Assembly: GCF_900445235.1 (NCBI RefSeq)
Contig: NZ_UFSM01000002.1
Span: 356,427-420,426 of the forward strand
Reading direction: 5' to 3'
DNA from: Aminobacter aminovorans
GTDB taxonomy: Bacteria > Pseudomonadota > Alphaproteobacteria > Rhizobiales > Rhizobiaceae
Length of the DNA stretch: 64,000 bases
Shown here: piece after piece, positions 34,248 through 43,260 of the stretch
How the letters are laid out: every line of letters starts with the position of its first letter
Numbering within the stretch: the stretch's first letter is position 1
Made by a program: the position numbers and the translations under genes
Notes under the pieces: generated by a model
Database searches by the model: none
What the model was told of the DNA's origin: nothing
The model's input: only the letters and a program-made list of their open reading frames with translations

Positions 34248-35047
34248 TGCCTGGCACCCTCTCCGACAATCAGTTTGACGAGATCTTCGAGATTGGTCTT
34301 GCCGATTTCGCGCTCGGCGACCTTTGTGCCCTCGTACATGACAGCGATACGGTCACAGACGCGGAACAAGTCCTGCAGACGGTGGGTGATGAGGATCACC
34401 GAGACGCCCTTGGCCTTGACGCGGTTGATCAGCGCCAGAACAGCCTCGACTTCCGCAACAGCGAGAGCCGAAGTCGGCTCGTCCATGATCAGGACCTTGG
34501 GATTGAAAGAAGCAGCGCGGGCGATGGCGATTGCCTGCCGCTGACCGCCCGACAGCTGAGCAACCTTTCCGGTCAAGCGCGGAATGCGGATCTCCAGCGC
34601 ATCCAGCATCTTGCGCGCTTCCTCGAGCATCGTCTTGGTGTCGAGGAACGGGCCCTTGCTGATCTCGCGGCCAAGAAAGAGATTGCCGACGACATCGATA
34701 TGATCGCAGAGGCTGAGATCCTGGAAAACCATCTCGATGTTGCGGCTGCGGGCATCGGCGGGACCGGTAAAGCTGATGTCTTCGCCCTCGAGCGTGATCG
34801 TGCCGCCATCGGGAATATAGGTTCCCGAGATGATCTTGGTCAGCGTCGACTTGCCGGCGGCGTTATCGCCGACCAGGCCGAGGCATTCGCCGGGATAGAT
34901 GTCGAGGTCCACACCGCGCAACGCCTGGTGCGATCCGAATGCCTTGCGGATTCCTTTCAGGGATATGCGCGGGCTGGGACCGATGCGGGGGGGCATGGCC
35001 CCCCCGACACCGGCGACAGCGGGAGGATGCTGTCCGTCAGTCATCAT
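34244..35047 (-). CDS. Sugar-type ABC ATPase, single domain
   Basis: A 267-residue single-domain ATPase of the FrcA type. Walker A reads GDNAAGKST (Ala where Gly is usual), Q-loop region FQDLSLCDHIDVVGNLFLGR, signature LSGGQRQA, Walker B VLIMDEPTSALAV, switch His in LITHRLQD. An extended 25-residue N-terminus (HPPAVAGVGGAMPPRIGPS) precedes the fold and is not needed for activity. It overlaps both the binding-protein and the permease genes by 4 bp. It should dimerise to drive the RbsC-like permease encoded next. Confidence 0.93.
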   Translation of the reverse strand: MMTDGQHPPAVAGVGGAMPPRIGPSPRISLKGIRKAFGSHQALRGVDLDIYPGECLGLVGDNAAGKSTLTKIISGTYIPDGGTITLEGEDISFTGPADARSRNIEMVFQDLSLCDHIDVVGNLFLGREISKGPFLDTKTMLEEARKMLDALEIRIPRLTGKVAQLSGGQRQAIAIARAASFNPKVLIMDEPTSALAVAEVEAVLALINRVKAKGVSVILITHRLQDLFRVCDRIAVMYEGTKVAEREIGKTNLEDLVKLIVGEGARQ

Positions 35048-35994
35048 TTGAAAACTGCCCGGTACGGTTCGACGTTGTCCTTGGTCACGATGGTCACCGG
35101 AACCGCAATCGTCTTTTCGACACTGCCGCCGTCGGAGACCTTCTTGAGAGCGTCGATGGCTGCAGCGCCCATGGCAGCCGGATCCTGCTGGATGACTGCG
35201 GCGACATAGCCTGCGTCAATTCCAGCGATCGCCTGGGCGGTCAGGTCCCAGCCGAATACCTTGACGCTGTCCTGCTTGCCCTGGCTTTCGACGGCTGCGA
35301 TGGCACCCATCAGGGCCGGTTCACCGGTGGCATAGATCGCTGTCAGGTCAGGGTTGCCGGTGATCAGGTTTTCGGCCGCGGCAAGTGCGGTATCCTGGAC
35401 GTTCTGTCCATCGACCACGCCGGCAGACGTCACGCCATCGACCTTGACGGCCTTTTCGAAACCTTCCTGGCGGACGTTCTGAATGAACGAGTTCAAGGCT
35501 CCGACCACGCCGATCTTGGCTTTGCCATCGGCGTTGGCCTTGATGTAGTCGAGGAAGAATTTGCCCATGTCAGCGCCGGCCGTTGCGTTGTCGACGCCGA
35601 TCTGCGCCTTCTGCGGACCCTCGGGGAGGATCGCGTCGATAGCGACGACCGGAATGCCAGCTTCGGCTGCCTGGTTGACGGCGGGCATGATGCCGTTCAC
35701 GTCGATGGCAACGACGGCAATACCGTCAACCTTCTGCTGAATATAGGTTTCGATGGCACTGTTTTGGGCGGCCGGATCGTTGTTCGCATTGAAGATCACC
35801 AGCTTCATGCCGGCGGCGTCGGCAGCCTTCTGAGCGCCTTCATTGATCTGGTTGAAGAAGAGCGCCTGCTGATTGATCTGCACCAGGGCGATGGTCTTTT
35901 CGGCAGCCGCTGCAGGGCCGAATACGGAGATGGAGGTCAGCGCGGTGGCGCCGAGAGCAGCGACGAAAGTTCTGCGTTTCAAATTCCAGGTCAT
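35044..35994 (-). CDS. Sugar-type ABC substrate-binding protein (RbsB-like)
   Basis: A 316-residue periplasmic protein. Residues 1-31 form a signal peptide with an RR pair (LKRRTFVAALGATALTSIS) that could use Tat or Sec. The mature part has the RbsB layout: LVQINQQALFFNQINEGAQK, then IETYIQQKVDGIAVVAIDVNG, VGVDNATAG-like QIGVDNATAGADMG and YATGEPALMGAIAAVES. It follows lacI by 33 bp and overlaps the ATPase gene by 4 bp. The ligand is expected to be a pentose, a nucleoside-like sugar or a polyol, not told by the sequence. Confidence 0.93.
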   Translation of the reverse strand: MTWNLKRRTFVAALGATALTSISVFGPAAAAEKTIALVQINQQALFFNQINEGAQKAADAAGMKLVIFNANNDPAAQNSAIETYIQQKVDGIAVVAIDVNGIMPAVNQAAEAGIPVVAIDAILPEGPQKAQIGVDNATAGADMGKFFLDYIKANADGKAKIGVVGALNSFIQNVRQEGFEKAVKVDGVTSAGVVDGQNVQDTALAAAENLITGNPDLTAIYATGEPALMGAIAAVESQGKQDSVKVFGWDLTAQAIAGIDAGYVAAVIQQDPAAMGAAAIDALKKVSDGGSVEKTIAVPVTIVTKDNVEPYRAVFK

Positions 35995-36027
35995 ATTATC
36001 TTCCTCTGAGGGTTTTCCATTGCGTGA

Positions 36028-37059
36028 TTATCGTTTCGCCGGCGGAGCAACGGATTTCCGCACGATGATTTCGACCGGCAGCAGTTCCTCGCGCGAGGAC
36101 GCATCAGTTTCCTGCCAGTTTGTTTCGAGAAGCAGCGATACCGCGCGCTGGCCGATGGCTCGAACCGGCTGCCGTATTGCAGTCATGGATGGAGCAAAGA
36201 GATGCAGCGGTCCGACATCGTCAAAGCCAAGAACCGAGACGTCCTCGGGGATTGAGACGCCTTCGGAGCGGAAAACCTCCATGAGACCGATGACGATTTC
36301 GTCGGAACTGGCAAAGATCGCCGTCGCCGGCTTGACATCGGCGATGAAGCGCTTCGCCGCCTCCCGGCCGAAGCCGACGGTGTAGTCACCGGCATATTTG
36401 ATCAGCCGGGCATCGGCGTCGAAACCTTCGCGCACCGCATGCTCGAGGCCACTGAAGCGGCGACGGGAGCTGATCATCTCGTCTGGTCCACCGATGAACA
36501 ACACATCGCGGTGGCCATGCTCGACGAGATGCTTGCCGGCCAGGTATCCGCCCTGCCGGTTGTCGCAGAACAGCTTTGGCGCGCGCGCACCGGGAACGTC
36601 TTCGTCGACGACGACGACCTTTCCGCTGCGGTTGATCAGCGATGCCAGTTGCCCGTCATCGGGATGGTTGGTGACAAAAATCAAGCCATCGACATGATTG
36701 CGGTCGATCAGCTGCAGGTAGGCGATTTCACGGCCGGGTCGATTGAGCGTCGCATAGAGGGAAACCGCAAGCCCGCGGCTGTCCGCCTCTTCTTCCACCG
36801 CTGCAACGAGTGTTGCGAAAAAGGGGTTCGCAATATCGGGGACGACAAGACCGATCGTGTCGGAGCGGCCCCGGCTCAGGCGCCGGGCATGGGGGTTCGG
36901 CTGGTAGTTGAGGTCGCGGATCGCTTGTTCGATGCGCGTCCTGGTTTCGTGCGGCAATTCGAGCGAGCCGTTCAGGAGTCGCGAAACCGTGGTTACGGAC
37001 ACACCCGCAACGCCCGCGACATCCTTGAGGCTTGTCACCTTCTCCCTGGCCAACCGCAC
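36028..37059 (-). CDS. LacI family transcriptional repressor
   Basis: A 343-residue repressor. Residues about 8-55 hold the DNA-binding domain (SLKDVAGVAGVSVTTVSRLLNG, then the hinge helix NYQPNPHARRLSRGRSDTIG). The remainder is a periplasmic-binding-protein-like effector domain with DGLIFVTNHPDD and ATAIFASSDEIVIGLMEVF. It is the first gene of the operon lacI-SBP-ATPase-permease-PTE-amidotransferase; two palindromic sites sit 17-42 bp before its start. It therefore should repress the whole operon and itself, released by the imported sugar. Confidence 0.94.
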   Translation of the reverse strand: MRLAREKVTSLKDVAGVAGVSVTTVSRLLNGSLELPHETRTRIEQAIRDLNYQPNPHARRLSRGRSDTIGLVVPDIANPFFATLVAAVEEEADSRGLAVSLYATLNRPGREIAYLQLIDRNHVDGLIFVTNHPDDGQLASLINRSGKVVVVDEDVPGARAPKLFCDNRQGGYLAGKHLVEHGHRDVLFIGGPDEMISSRRRFSGLEHAVREGFDADARLIKYAGDYTVGFGREAAKRFIADVKPATAIFASSDEIVIGLMEVFRSEGVSIPEDVSVLGFDDVGPLHLFAPSMTAIRQPVRAIGQRAVSLLLETNWQETDASSREELLPVEIIVRKSVAPPAKR

Positions 37060-37075
37060 TTCCTCCCTGCGCGTT

Positions 37076-37101
37076 GTAAATCGCTTTACTAAACCGCTTT
37101 A
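37076..37101 (-). promoter_or_regulatory. Two abutting LacI-family operators
   Basis: Site one is GTAAATCGCTTTAC (37076-37089) and site two TAAACCGCTTTA (37090-37101). Both have the dyad with a central CpG (AAAnCGnTTT) typical of LacI proteins, centres 13 bp apart. They lie just upstream of lacI, so they should mediate autorepression of the operon. Confidence 0.7.
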
Positions 37102-37415
37102 CAATAAAGCCGCAGACTCGCACCCGCTGTCAAGAGGCCTGAGATATGAGTGTCGAACGATTGGGAGCACGGCACGGCCGCACACGTTGGAACCTAGCAC
37201 TGAGCCGACGGATCTCATTCCTTGGCCGTCGTCACGCTTTGGGACCGGAACAGATAGCGGGATACCAAAGCGAGATCGACCTGCGCTGTATGTATTGCTT
37301 GCGCCGATCTTATCGACTCAAGGGCATGCGTGGATTTCTTCTGGCAATCGGAATTCATGCCGCCAGGAGGGGAGGGCATGGTTGCCACGCCCATCCCTCA
37401 AGATCGGTCAATCCT
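37102..37415. other. Intergenic region between lacI promoter and orphan binding-protein gene
   Basis: No gene is supported here. It should hold the lacI operon promoter at its left end and the 3' end of the binding-protein transcript at its right end. An imperfect hairpin (GGGAGGGCATGG against CCACGCCCATCCC, 37371-37397) lies 20-45 bp after the binding-protein stop and may act as a terminator, although no U tract follows. Confidence 0.5.
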
Positions 37416-39059
37416 TCAAGATTCCAGCCACACCTTTTCAAGCTGAATCTGAAGGAGAGGATGGGCGTGATGGTCTTTGACCTTTGGAACGAAGTGGGCA
37501 AAGACCTTGCGCCAGTAGGGCTGGATGATCACCCCGGACCCCTGAAGGATCTTTTCAATGTCTTCCATGGCGCTACGCCGCTTTTCGACATCGGAGATCG
37601 AGAGTGCCTCGTTGAGTTTTGTATCGAACTCCTCGTTGGCAAACCCGGTTTCGTTCCAGGCTTCGCCGCTGCGATAAGCGAGCGCCAGGATCTGGACGCC
37701 CAACGGCCGCATCGTCCACCCGGTCAGCGAAAACGGATATTTTGTCCAGTCATTCCAGAATGTGGAACTGGGCAACACGGTGCGCTTGATCTTGAAGCCT
37801 GCTTCTCGGAGTTGACCCGCAATCGCGTCTGCCGTTCCCCGATGCCAGTCGTCGTCGCTGCTGATGAGCTCATGTTCGAAATCCACCACGCCAGCTTCCT
37901 TCATCAGGGCTGCTGCCTTTTCGAGATTCCGCTCCAGCTTCGGCAACGGGAAATACTCGGGGTGAATTGGACAGACATGATGGTTTTCGGCGACATTGCC
38001 GCGGCCGCTATATCCAAGCTCAAGGACCGCAGCATTGTCGACGGCGAGTTGCATTGCGTTGCGCACGCGCTGATCGTCATAGGGCTTGTTGGTCACGTTG
38101 AAGCGGGCAACAGCGGTCGCAGCGGTCTGGGCCTCGCTGCGTGAGAGGCCCATTGAGTCCAGCACTTGAATCTGATCGCCAGTGGTTTCGAAGTTGGCGT
38201 CGACTTCGCCCGCCTCGAATGCGCTGGCGAGTGCATTGGGATCGGTGCCGTAGTCAATGAACTCGACGCCGTCGAGGTAGGTCTCGCCGCCCCACCAGCC
38301 ATCGCGGCGTTTGTAGACGGCGCGCACCGATGTTTCGAAGGAGACGAGTTCGAACGGTCCTGTCCCAATCGGGTGCTGCACCAGCTCGGAACCCGTTTGC
38401 TCGTAACTGCGGTGGACGATGAGCGCCGGGAAATCGGCAAAGTTCGCAATCAGCGAGATGTCCGATTTCGACAAGGACAGCTTGACGGTATGATCGTCAA
38501 CCTTGGCGATGGCGTCCGCTCGCGCCTTGCCGGTTGCGGGATCGACAAGCGCGGCCATGCGCCCGGCCATGGAATTGCCCGGGGTCTTCTTGTCACACCA
38601 GCGGATGATGTTGAATATCGCATCCTCCGCCGTGAAGTCGTCGCCGTTGTTCCACTTCACGCCTTTGCGCAGGTGCAGCACATACTGCGTCGCATCGTCG
38701 TTGACGTCCCAGCTTTCGAGCAACATGGGCTCGAACGTGTAGTTGGCGGTGTATTTGACAAAGGGCTCGAGAAACTGCCGGCCCAGATTGCCCATCTCGC
38801 CCCAGTCGAACGTGCGCGGGTCCTTCAGTTCCTTGACGGGCATTGCAACCCTGAGCACGCCGCCTTTTTGCGGGGTCGCCGCCAGCGCAGCCACAGGCAT
38901 CGCCAGTCCGGCGAGGGCATAGGCGGTCGCTGCGCTCAGTCCCATGGTGCTGGCGATGGTCAGAAACTCGCGCCTATCCATTCGACCGGCCTTGGCCATC
39001 CGCGCCATCTGCGCGACCGCCGGCGGTATCGGCTTTTCATCATGGTTGCGATTGTTCAT
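37416..39059 (-). CDS. Family-5 ABC substrate-binding protein with Tat-type signal
   Basis: A 547-residue peptide/opine-class binding protein. A twin-arginine signal is seen at residues 27-60 ([20 protein letters not shown]). The mature part shows the SBP_bac_5 pattern: [53 protein letters not shown] and a C-terminal [25 protein letters not shown] precedes the ATG at 39059. No matching permease or ATPase genes are in the window, so it works with distant ones. It lies 97 bp after a FAH-family gene and could share its transcript, linking uptake to a small catabolic pathway. Confidence 0.92.
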   Translation of the reverse strand: MNNRNHDEKPIPPAVAQMARMAKAGRMDRREFLTIASTMGLSAATAYALAGLAMPVAALAATPQKGGVLRVAMPVKELKDPRTFDWGEMGNLGRQFLEPFVKYTANYTFEPMLLESWDVNDDATQYVLHLRKGVKWNNGDDFTAEDAIFNIIRWCDKKTPGNSMAGRMAALVDPATGKARADAIAKVDDHTVKLSLSKSDISLIANFADFPALIVHRSYEQTGSELVQHPIGTGPFELVSFETSVRAVYKRRDGWWGGETYLDGVEFIDYGTDPNALASAFEAGEVDANFETTGDQIQVLDSMGLSRSEAQTAATAVARFNVTNKPYDDQRVRNAMQLAVDNAAVLELGYSGRGNVAENHHVCPIHPEYFPLPKLERNLEKAAALMKEAGVVDFEHELISSDDDWHRGTADAIAGQLREAGFKIKRTVLPSSTFWNDWTKYPFSLTGWTMRPLGVQILALAYRSGEAWNETGFANEEFDTKLNEALSISDVEKRRSAMEDIEKILQGSGVIIQPYWRKVFAHFVPKVKDHHAHPLLQIQLEKVWLES

Positions 39060-39156
39060 TGCGTGCTCCTCGCTGGGAATGTCGGTGCCACGAAATCGTG
39101 GCGACGGGTGAAAGTCGGCTATTGAGTGGGCCGCCCGAGCCGAAAACGGACTTGCT

Positions 39157-39954
39157 TCAGAACGATGCCCTGACGCTTCCGAATGGACCAAAATCTGCCT
39201 CGATCTGGTCGCCGACCACCACCGCGACGGCTCTTGCGAAGGCCCCGGACATGACGATGTCTCCTTTGCGAAGACGCTCTCCAGTCTCGACAAGCGCGTT
39301 TGCCAGCCAGGCGACACAGGCGGCCGGGTGGCCCATGCCGACTGCCGAAACGCCCGTCTCTTCGACGATGCCATTGCGCGACAGGGTGGCGCCGACCCAA
39401 CGAACGTCAATGTCCTCTGGGCGAAAGCGCCGTTCAGAAAGGACTATGGCGGCGAAGGCCGAGTTGTCGGCAACCGTGTCGGCAACAATTCGCGGCGGAG
39501 CCATTCGATGGTCGACGAGCTCGAGGGCAGGGACGATGGTGTCCGTTGCCTGCAGCACCTCTTCTATCGTTGCGCCTGGCCTATCGAGGTCGCGTCCCAT
39601 GACAAAGGCCAGTTCGACCTCGATATGCGGCTTCACGAACCGTGCAGCTGGAATCCTGGAGCCGCTGTCGAAGACGGCATCGCTCAGGATCCTTCCGCGG
39701 ATCGGCTCGGTCAGATCGCAGGCTATCTGGGTGGACAGCCAGGTCAGGCCGATCTTGTAGCCAGCGAAGCGCAGCCCCTGCTTTTGGCGCATGTCGTTCA
39801 ACAGGTTCTGGATGCCATATGCTTCATCGAGCGTCAGATCAGGATGTTCGCCGCTCAGCGGAGGCATGCTCGTCGCACTGCGTTCGGCTCTCAGGATTGC
39901 CTCTGCCGCCTCGCGCATGTCGAGGCGTTTCGAGGTCCCGGGTGTTTCACGCAT
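39157..39954 (-). CDS. 2-oxopent-4-enoate hydratase / FAH-family enzyme
   Basis: A 265-residue protein related to MhpD/BphH hydratases and 2-oxohepta-diene hydratase. Metal ligands and active site residues are in [18 protein letters not shown] (Glu-x-Glu) and the preceding [24 protein letters not shown] near residue 65 is a family landmark. Hydratases add water to 2-hydroxypentadienoates in meta-cleavage of aromatics. ATG at 39954 overlaps the upstream oxidoreductase by 8 bp; ATG 39918 is an alternative. With the MDR gene and a peptide-type binding protein it forms a short catabolic set of unknown substrate, probably controlled by the divergent LysR gene. Confidence 0.87.
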   Translation of the reverse strand: MRETPGTSKRLDMREAAEAILRAERSATSMPPLSGEHPDLTLDEAYGIQNLLNDMRQKQGLRFAGYKIGLTWLSTQIACDLTEPIRGRILSDAVFDSGSRIPAARFVKPHIEVELAFVMGRDLDRPGATIEEVLQATDTIVPALELVDHRMAPPRIVADTVADNSAFAAIVLSERRFRPEDIDVRWVGATLSRNGIVEETGVSAVGMGHPAACVAWLANALVETGERLRKGDIVMSGAFARAVAVVVGDQIEADFGPFGSVRASF

Positions 39955-40945
39955 GGGAGCCCCCAGCTGTATCGATAACGACCTTGCCAACCGCCTGCCC
40001 ACTTTCGAGACGGCGGAACGCGTCGGGCAGCATGTCCAGAGTGAAGTGTCCAGGGTCGAGCAGTGGCCGAACCTTGCCACTTTCGACGAGGCCAGCCAGT
40101 TCGACGAGGATCCGGCCATGCTGCTCCCTGCCGATGCCCGAAAGCAGCGGGATCAACATGAAAACGACGTGGAGAGACAGCGCCTTGGCATGCATCGGCG
40201 ACAGATCGTGGGTACTTCGCGCTGCAGTGGCGACAACACGGCCGTGCGGTGCAGCCGCCTGCAGCGAACGGTCGAGACATTCGCCGCCGACCGTATCGAT
40301 GACGACGTCGAACCCATGGCCGCCAGTCAGTCTGCCGACATAGTCGGAAACCGTCTCCCGCAGGTAGAGTATCGTGTCGTCGGCACCCAGTTCGCGGGCA
40401 AGTGCTGCCTTTTCCATCGACGAGACGGTGGCTGCGACACGCGCCCCACGTGCTTTCGCCAGCTGGATGGCGATGTGACCAACACCACCGCAGCCGCCAT
40501 GGACCAACACATGATCGGATGCGCCAACGGCTGCTCGCGTCATGCAGTTCCACGCCGTAATCGAAACCAATGGCAGCGCCGCTGCCTCAAGCATCGAAAG
40601 GTTGCGTGGCTTCGGCGCGAGCAGGCGAGCATCGGCGGCAATGTAGTCGGCGAAAGTCCCGCCAAGCCCTTTGACGCCACCTGCGCAGCCATAGACCAGA
40701 TCTCCTGGTGCCAGGTCCGAAACGCCTTCGCCAATGGCTTCCACTGTCCCGGCAAGATCGGCGCCCAGTACGGCAGGCAAGACAGGCCCGATCGGGAGCC
40801 CTCTCAGGATACGGACATCGACTGGGTTGACGGACGCGGCCTGCAACCTCACCAACACCTCTCCCGGGCCTGGCCGAGGCGTCGCTAGCTCGGCTAGATT
40901 GAAATTCTCCGGGCCTCCGAAAGCCCCCACGACCATGGCACGCAT
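39947..40945 (-). CDS. MDR-family NADPH:quinone oxidoreductase-like enzyme
   Basis: A 332-residue zinc-free medium-chain reductase. N-terminal GroES-like part has VNPVDVRILRGL and VLGADLAGTVEAIGEGVSDL; the nucleotide-binding motif is HGGCGGVGHIAIQLAKARGA near residue 148. The catalytic zinc ligands of alcohol dehydrogenases are missing, consistent with quinone/enone reductases. ATG at 40945 is used; 40963 and 40936 are other in-frame choices. It is the first gene of the run toward the FAH enzyme and is divergent from a LysR regulator (135-bp gap), so induction by that regulator is likely. Substrate unknown. Confidence 0.9.
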   Translation of the reverse strand: MRAMVVGAFGGPENFNLAELATPRPGPGEVLVRLQAASVNPVDVRILRGLPIGPVLPAVLGADLAGTVEAIGEGVSDLAPGDLVYGCAGGVKGLGGTFADYIAADARLLAPKPRNLSMLEAAALPLVSITAWNCMTRAAVGASDHVLVHGGCGGVGHIAIQLAKARGARVAATVSSMEKAALARELGADDTILYLRETVSDYVGRLTGGHGFDVVIDTVGGECLDRSLQAAAPHGRVVATAARSTHDLSPMHAKALSLHVVFMLIPLLSGIGREQHGRILVELAGLVESGKVRPLLDPGHFTLDMLPDAFRRLESGQAVGKVVIDTAGGSHA

Positions 40946-41080
40946 CCACCAATCCCAACACATTTCGTCTATTGGGCACTTTGCCGGCAGCGCCGCCTCA
41001 GAGGAAACGCATAAATCTAATGCTATCGATCTGGAACGCTTCTGGCTTATGGTGACGCCTGGACGACGACAGGGGCCGCA

Positions 41081-41938
41081 ATGAGATATCCCGATCTAGA
41101 AATCGATTTGCTCCGCGCGTTCACGACGGTCGCCGAAACGGGCAGTTTCACTGCGGCTGCCGACGTTGTCGGACGTTCGCAGTCTGCCGTCAGCCAAAAG
41201 ATCATCCGGCTCGAAGATCTGCTGGGGCGCCCGCTTTTCCGGCGGACCAGCCGTTCCCTCGTCCTCACCGGCGAGGGAGAGCGGCTTCTCTCCGCTGCCA
41301 GGCGCATACTCGAATTCAATGATCTGGCGGTTCGTACGCTCGTCGACACTTCGGATGCCGAACTGTTGCGCATAGGCATTTCGGAAGATTTCGTGCCTCA
41401 CCATCTGCCCGCATTGCTGTCGAAGTTTACGAGCTTGTGTCCGGCAGTACGGCTCGAACTGATGACGGGCCTAAGCTGCAACCTCTTGGCGGCCTATGAC
41501 GAGGACCGGCTCGACATCGTGATCGCAAAAAAGGACGGACGCGCGCAGCGCGGCAGGGTCATCTGGCGCGAACCGTTGATGTGGATCTCGTCCAAGCAGT
41601 TTGATCGCGATCGAGGAGAAGCGGTGCCGCTGGTTCTCTTGCCAGCCCCCTGCACATATCGCGGCGTGGCCATCAAGGCGCTCGATTCGGTTCGGCGCGA
41701 TTGGTATGTAGCCTGTACCACCAACAGCCTGGCCGGCGCGTGTGCGGCCGTCGCAGGCGGGTTCGGGGTGACTGTGCTCGGTAGGTCGTTTGTGCAGGAA
41801 GGTATGCAGGTTATCCGCCCGTCGGATCAGTGGCCTGCACTTCCCATGACCGAGATCGTCGTTATCGGAGAAGAAAAGAGCGAAGCGCGGATCGTTCAAC
41901 CTCTCCTCTCGTTTCTCACCGACAATCTTGCCCACTGA
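41081..41938 (+). CDS. LysR family transcriptional regulator
   Basis: A 285-residue LTTR. The winged helix-turn-helix is at residues 5-65 (LLRAFTTVAETGSFTAAADV, then VGRSQSAVSQKIIRLEDLLG). The effector domain follows from about 90 (LRIGISEDFVPHHLPALLSK). It is divergent from the MDR-FAH-binding protein run, the normal LysR layout, so it likely activates those genes in response to a pathway intermediate. No T-N11-A box could be picked with confidence in the 135-bp intergenic region. An eroded TetR gene follows its 3' end. Confidence 0.92.
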   Translation: MRYPDLEIDLLRAFTTVAETGSFTAAADVVGRSQSAVSQKIIRLEDLLGRPLFRRTSRSLVLTGEGERLLSAARRILEFNDLAVRTLVDTSDAELLRIGISEDFVPHHLPALLSKFTSLCPAVRLELMTGLSCNLLAAYDEDRLDIVIAKKDGRAQRGRVIWREPLMWISSKQFDRDRGEAVPLVLLPAPCTYRGVAIKALDSVRRDWYVACTTNSLAGACAAVAGGFGVTVLGRSFVQEGMQVIRPSDQWPALPMTEIVVIGEEKSEARIVQPLLSFLTDNLAH

Positions 41939-41951
41939 TAAGGGACCTGAA

Positions 41952-42034
41952 CGTCTGCTATTGATCCTGCACGCAGCGCCTTGTTGGGGAAATACTGGTA
42001 GAGAGAACCGACGCTGACACCAGCCCGTTCGGCC
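41952..42034 (-). pseudogene. Eroded fragment of a TetR-family regulator
   Basis: Minus-strand reading gives AERAGVSVGSLYQYFPNKAL, the recognition-helix core of TetR repressors. The flanks do not continue as a TetR protein in any frame for more than a few residues, and no ligand domain exists. It sits in the 208 bp between the LysR gene and mrpG. It is a decayed leftover with no expected product. Confidence 0.7.
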
Positions 42035-42146
42035 GGCGGCCGGGTCATCTGGCCCAGCCGGACCGAGTGCGGCTACGCGGTCTCGCCTCGAGCGTAACGT
42101 GCTTGGAAGCGGCGATGGCCGCCCGCGCCCCGGCAGGGCGGTTCTG

Positions 42147-42503
42147 CTAGCTCTCGATTTGATCGTCTCGTGGAATGCCCGGTTCATTTGCAGTGCGATC
42201 GCGATAAAGCGCAGCGCGTGCCAGAAGCATCAAGGTGACGGGTGTGGTCACCACGACGAAGATCGTTATCAGAACCTCGTGCAGAACGGGTCGGGATTGC
42301 AGTACCGAAAAACAGACGATCGAGGCGATCAAGATCGCGCCGGCGCCCCAGGTCGTACCGAGGGTTGGCGCATGGACACGCGCATAGAAGGTCTCGAACC
42401 GGACCAGCCCTATGGCCCCCAACAGGGTAAGCCCAGACCCCAGCACCAGAAAGAATGCGACGAGCAAGGCTGCCCAAACAGGAAGGTCGGCAATGTGGCT
42501 CAT
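42147..42503 (-). CDS. mrpG: Mrp/Pha cation:proton antiporter subunit G
   Basis: A 118-residue membrane subunit with three spans. [23 protein letters not shown] is the diagnostic MnhG/PhaG segment. It is the last gene of the mrp operon and its ATG overlaps the mrpF stop by 4 bp. The hydrophilic C-terminus ([14 protein letters not shown]) is variable in the family. All Mrp subunits are needed to form the hetero-oligomeric Na+ or K+/H+ antiporter, used for alkali and salt tolerance. Confidence 0.93.
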   Translation of the reverse strand: MSHIADLPVWAALLVAFFLVLGSGLTLLGAIGLVRFETFYARVHAPTLGTTWGAGAILIASIVCFSVLQSRPVLHEVLITIFVVVTTPVTLMLLARAALYRDRTANEPGIPRDDQIES

Positions 42504-42781
42504 TCGATCACCTCGCCGCGCATGAGGAACTTCGCCAGCGCCACTGTCGAGACGAACCCCAACAGGGCGATCACCAACGCAGCCTCGAAATAGGTCGTCG
42601 AGCCTGTGCGAATTCCAAACACCAGCAACAACAGCATCGCCGCCACATAAAGTGCGTCGAGCCCCAGCACGCGGTCCTGGGCGCGAGGTCCGCGTACCAG
42701 CCGCCACCCGGCACAGGCCATTGCTGCGACGAGCATCATCTGGGAAAGCGTGATGGCCAGGATGAGAATGACGCCGCTCAT
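42500..42781 (-). CDS. mrpF: Mrp/Pha cation:proton antiporter subunit F
   Basis: A 93-residue three-helix membrane protein. The family motif [18 protein letters not shown] is in the first cytoplasmic loop, followed by [24 protein letters not shown]. It overlaps mrpE and mrpG by 4 bp each, so translation is coupled through the three small subunits. Length and order match Mrp operons of other rhizobia. Confidence 0.94.
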   Translation of the reverse strand: MSGVILILAITLSQMMLVAAMACAGWRLVRGPRAQDRVLGLDALYVAAMLLLLVFGIRTGSTTYFEAALVIALLGFVSTVALAKFLMRGEVIE

Positions 42782-43260
42782 TCGAAAATCTCCATCAGCA
42801 AGTGCTCGTAACGGTGCTTGATCGTGTCGATCCATGCCCGGTCGTCGACCAGATCGAGCACATGGATCAAGACGTGGCCGCTGGTCGAGTTGTATTCGAG
42901 CCAGGCGGTGCCGGGCGTGCTGGTGACAATGCAGGCGAGCACGGCCAGGCCGGTACGGTCGCGCAGATCGAGCGGAATGCTGACAAAGCCGGAGTTCTGC
43001 CGCCGCCCCCGCGACAGGACAATCCTGGCGACCGCGATGTTGGAGCGGCAGATGTCGACGAACACCAGCCAGACCAACAGAGGGATCTTGTCCCATCGCC
43101 TGATTTGCGGCTTGGCCGGCTGCAGCGCCGCCATCGCCCGCGACGCGACGAGCGCGATGATGCTGCCAAGGACCAGATGGCCGAGCGAGAACCGGTTGAG
43201 CAGCAGCCACATGACCACTAGTGAGGCGGTCAGGAGAGGGTAGGGCAGAAGGCGCCTCAT
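42778..43260 (-). CDS. mrpE: Mrp/Pha cation:proton antiporter subunit E
   Basis: A 160-residue subunit with two N-terminal membrane spans and a cytoplasmic domain. Landmarks are [21 protein letters not shown] and [18 protein letters not shown], where the TPGT motif is diagnostic of MnhE/PhaE. It overlaps mrpD and mrpF by 4 bp. The extra acidic/basic tail ([16 protein letters not shown]) is usual. It is required for assembly of the antiporter complex. Confidence 0.94.
   Translation of the reverse strand: MRRLLPYPLLTASLVVMWLLLNRFSLGHLVLGSIIALVASRAMAALQPAKPQIRRWDKIPLLVWLVFVDICRSNIAVARIVLSRGRRQNSGFVSIPLDLRDRTGLAVLACIVTSTPGTAWLEYNSTSGHVLIHVLDLVDDRAWIDTIKHRYEHLLMEIFE

Noticed and set aside
40946..41080. 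LysR T-N11-A box between the MDR and LysR genes
   Set aside because: Several loose matches exist in AT-richer parts but none stands out with dyad symmetry, so no site is claimed.
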